NCBI RefSeq assembly: GCF_900473965.1
Contig: NZ_UCNJ01000030.1
Coordinates: forward strand, 1-46,095
Length of the DNA: 46,095 nucleotides
Origin: Synechococcus sp. UW179A
GTDB taxonomy: Bacteria; Cyanobacteriota; Cyanobacteriia; PCC-6307; Cyanobiaceae
Reading direction: 5' to 3'
The notes under the pieces are model-generated. The model had not been told where the DNA came from and made no database searches. It saw only the letters and a program-made list of their open reading frames with translations. Both the position numbers and the translations under genes were made by a program. Positions 44,966-46,095 of the stretch are shown here, in pieces. Each line of letters starts with the position of its first letter. Position 1 is the first letter of the stretch.

Positions 44966-45934
44966 CTACGGATTGCTTGAATCAAGTACTCCGGGTTGCT
45001 GCTCGGCGGCTCCCAGCAAGACATACGTCCTGAGAAGCAGCAATAAGCCCGATCCATAGAGAACAAGCTCACCCCATTCCTGGTCGCGGTTGTGGATGAC
45101 ATCAGACCATGACTCTGTAGCCACGCAGTAGGCAAGACCCACTACCAGCAGAAAGAGTGGCCAGCTGTATTGAGCAGGCATCAATGCCTGCACAAGTGTT
45201 TTCCGCTGTGCTGACGATCGACGCAGGGCTCTTCTGCAGATCCAAGGAAGCAGAAGAACCGCTGTTAACAGAGCCACTGTTGCCAGGAACGTGAAGAGAT
45301 CAAGACGATCCTGAAACCATCCGATGTTGTGAAGAGTGGTCTCCTGCTGAGCGTTGATGGAGCGAATCGATTCCGGCGTCTGCCAGCCAAAAATCACCTG
45401 ACCCCAGGCCAGCTCCTCCAGCAGCAGTAAGGCAAGAAGCACTGCAAAACCTCTGGCCAGCAGGCATGGGGCTGGGTGCTTCAACTGTCGCCTGAGATCA
45501 ACCCCGATCAGCCAGGCCACCCGACAGGCTGCAGCCAGAACAAGCACCTGACTCCATTCCACCAAGCCACCTTCGCCGAAGACAAGCCGTTTGTAGGCAT
45601 CCATGTCTGCAGAGCTGATCTTCAAAACGGCAATCAACAGAATCACTGCTGCGACCAGCAGCCAAACTGTCAGGCGACGGGCACGATGGGCAGGCAGATC
45701 TGCATCGGCCAGCATTCGCTTCATCCATGGGGAAATTCGCCCCCATGCCACCACAACCGCCAGAACCAAAGCGAGCAGGAACCACCCTGAATCAGCCGTA
45801 TTTCCAGCGCCGAACCAAGCGAGCACAAGCTGGATGAAACCGATCATGAATGCCAAAACTGCCGCGGATCCCAGAGCGACAATCAACCAATGCGTTAAAC
45901 GCACACCCCTGGCATAGCGCATTGAAAATGGCAT
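44966..45934 (-). CDS. Multispanning membrane protein with EExxWGQ motif
   Basis: A 322-residue protein with about eight hydrophobic helices and no domain I can name. The segment LLLLEELAWGQVIFGWQTPESIRSINAQQETTLHN near residue 180 contains an acidic pair and the pattern E-E-x-x-W-G-Q...N-x-Q-x-E-x-x-L-H-N. I remember this pattern in uncharacterised membrane proteins of many bacteria, so it is probably a catalytic or ligand site in an unnamed family. It is upstream of DUF2079 by 27 bp and may be cotranscribed. The solo psbD copy lies upstream on the same strand and ends in a terminator before this gene. Confidence 0.75.
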   Translation of the reverse strand: MPFSMRYARGVRLTHWLIVALGSAAVLAFMIGFIQLVLAWFGAGNTADSGWFLLALVLAVVVAWGRISPWMKRMLADADLPAHRARRLTVWLLVAAVILLIAVLKISSADMDAYKRLVFGEGGLVEWSQVLVLAAACRVAWLIGVDLRRQLKHPAPCLLARGFAVLLALLLLEELAWGQVIFGWQTPESIRSINAQQETTLHNIGWFQDRLDLFTFLATVALLTAVLLLPWICRRALRRSSAQRKTLVQALMPAQYSWPLFLLVVGLAYCVATESWSDVIHNRDQEWGELVLYGSGLLLLLRTYVLLGAAEQQPGVLDSSNP

Positions 45935-45974
45935 GTCCCAGACGTTAGGAGCACGGGGTCTTCGATTTGGCCAT

Positions 45975-45999
45975 AAAAAAAGGGCTCCTTGTGGAGCCC
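45975..45999 (-). terminator. Rho-independent terminator after psbD
   Basis: On the minus strand GGGCTCC, loop ACAA, GGAGCCC, then a run of seven Ts, with no mismatches. It lies 22 bp after the psbD stop, and the next same-strand gene starts 40 bp beyond. Confidence 0.95.
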
Positions 46000-46021
46000 C
46001 GAGACGGATGGTTTGAAAGGA

Positions 46022-46095
46022 TCAAAGCGCGTTACCGCGTGGCAGAACCTCTTCAGGGAAGACGAAGTTTTCGTGCGGCTGGTCAGCCGGTGCCA
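46022..46095 (-). CDS. psbD: Photosystem II D2 protein PsbD, C-terminal end (partial)
   Basis: Only the last 23 codons are present; the gene continues past the window edge. They read APADQPHENFVFPEEVLPRG then NAL and a stop, the conserved D2 C-terminus. D2 carries half of the photosystem II reaction-centre cofactors. A hairpin terminator follows within 22 bp and no psbC reading frame overlaps the end, so this is a stand-alone psbD rather than the psbDC operon copy. Marine Synechococcus commonly have both. Confidence 0.97.
   Translation of the reverse strand, partial: APADQPHENFVFPEEVLPRGNAL

Noticed and set aside
1-46095. tRNA/rRNA genes, CRISPR arrays, insertion sequences, prophage or plasmid genes
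   Set aside because: I looked for cloverleaf and CCA-like ends, repeat-spacer arrays, transposase motifs and phage structural genes in every spacer and saw none. A tRNAscan or ISfinder search would settle it.

Overview
The window reads as chromosomal DNA of a marine picocyanobacterium, most likely a Synechococcus of the open-ocean/coastal (subcluster 5.1) type. The evidence is photosynthetic and cyanobacterial genes (psbU, the 3' end of psbD, petL, ndhO, a CRR7 homologue, zeta-carotene desaturase), several cyanobacteria-only families (DUF3120, DUF751, DUF4346, DUF6816, the PDZ/radical-SAM family TIGR03279), a SLH-OprB porin of the Som type, and dense packing with start or stop codons often overlapping. 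PsbU is absent from most Prochlorococcus, which favours Synechococcus. The species assignment is inference. I saw no rRNA, tRNA, CRISPR array, insertion sequence or prophage gene.

Layout. 0-4.9 kb: a minus-strand run uppP > PDZ/radical-SAM protein > TolC-like outer-membrane protein > inositol-monophosphatase-family enzyme, with gaps of 12-24 bp. 5-11.7 kb: DUF3120 membrane protein, psbU with a clear terminator, nadB, a VKOR-thioredoxin fusion (minus), rimO and an MFS exporter. 11.7-20.4 kb: petL (30 codons, minus), a B12-binding radical-SAM protein, DUF4346 and FemAB-like proteins, a tandem pterin synthase with a RibD-C reductase behind it, aroK, the back-to-back pair CRR7/DUF6816, a GST and a 2OG-oxygenase-like protein. 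20.4-25.5 kb: a small secreted protein preceded by a Pho-box-like triple repeat, then the coupled plus-strand series DUF751-rbfA-NagZ-like GH3 and GT2/TPR-hemD. 25.5-32.9 kb: lipoprotein, SRPBCC protein and zds (minus), an A-type Fe-S carrier, a TPR protein, an LpxB-related protein, an SDR39U1 epimerase, a Na+/H+ antiporter and ndhO. 32.9-38.5 kb: GT39, J-domain protein and cysK in one coupled minus-strand run, then the porin. 39-45 kb: an envelope-glycosylation block (GT39, polyprenyl-phosphate GT2-GtrA fusion, GT39, DUF2079). The last 74 bases are the 3' end of a stand-alone psbD copy.

How the parts fit. Photosynthetic electron transport (psbU, psbD, petL, ndhO, CRR7, zds) is interleaved with cofactor synthesis (nadB, hemD, pterins), redox folding (VKOR-Trx), translation maturation (rbfA, rimO) and envelope building (uppP, porin, TolC, GT39 enzymes, GT2-GtrA). 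The most informative non-coding signals are a triple TTAA repeat with 11-bp period matching the cyanobacterial Pho box upstream of an uncharacterised secreted protein, and a sequence in the porin leader complementary to the conserved core of the sRNA Yfr1. A 17-codon ORF with a near-perfect ribosome binding site and its own terminator lies upstream of the porin gene. No wholly new defence or mobile system is evident; the new biology here is regulatory or lies in families of unknown function.
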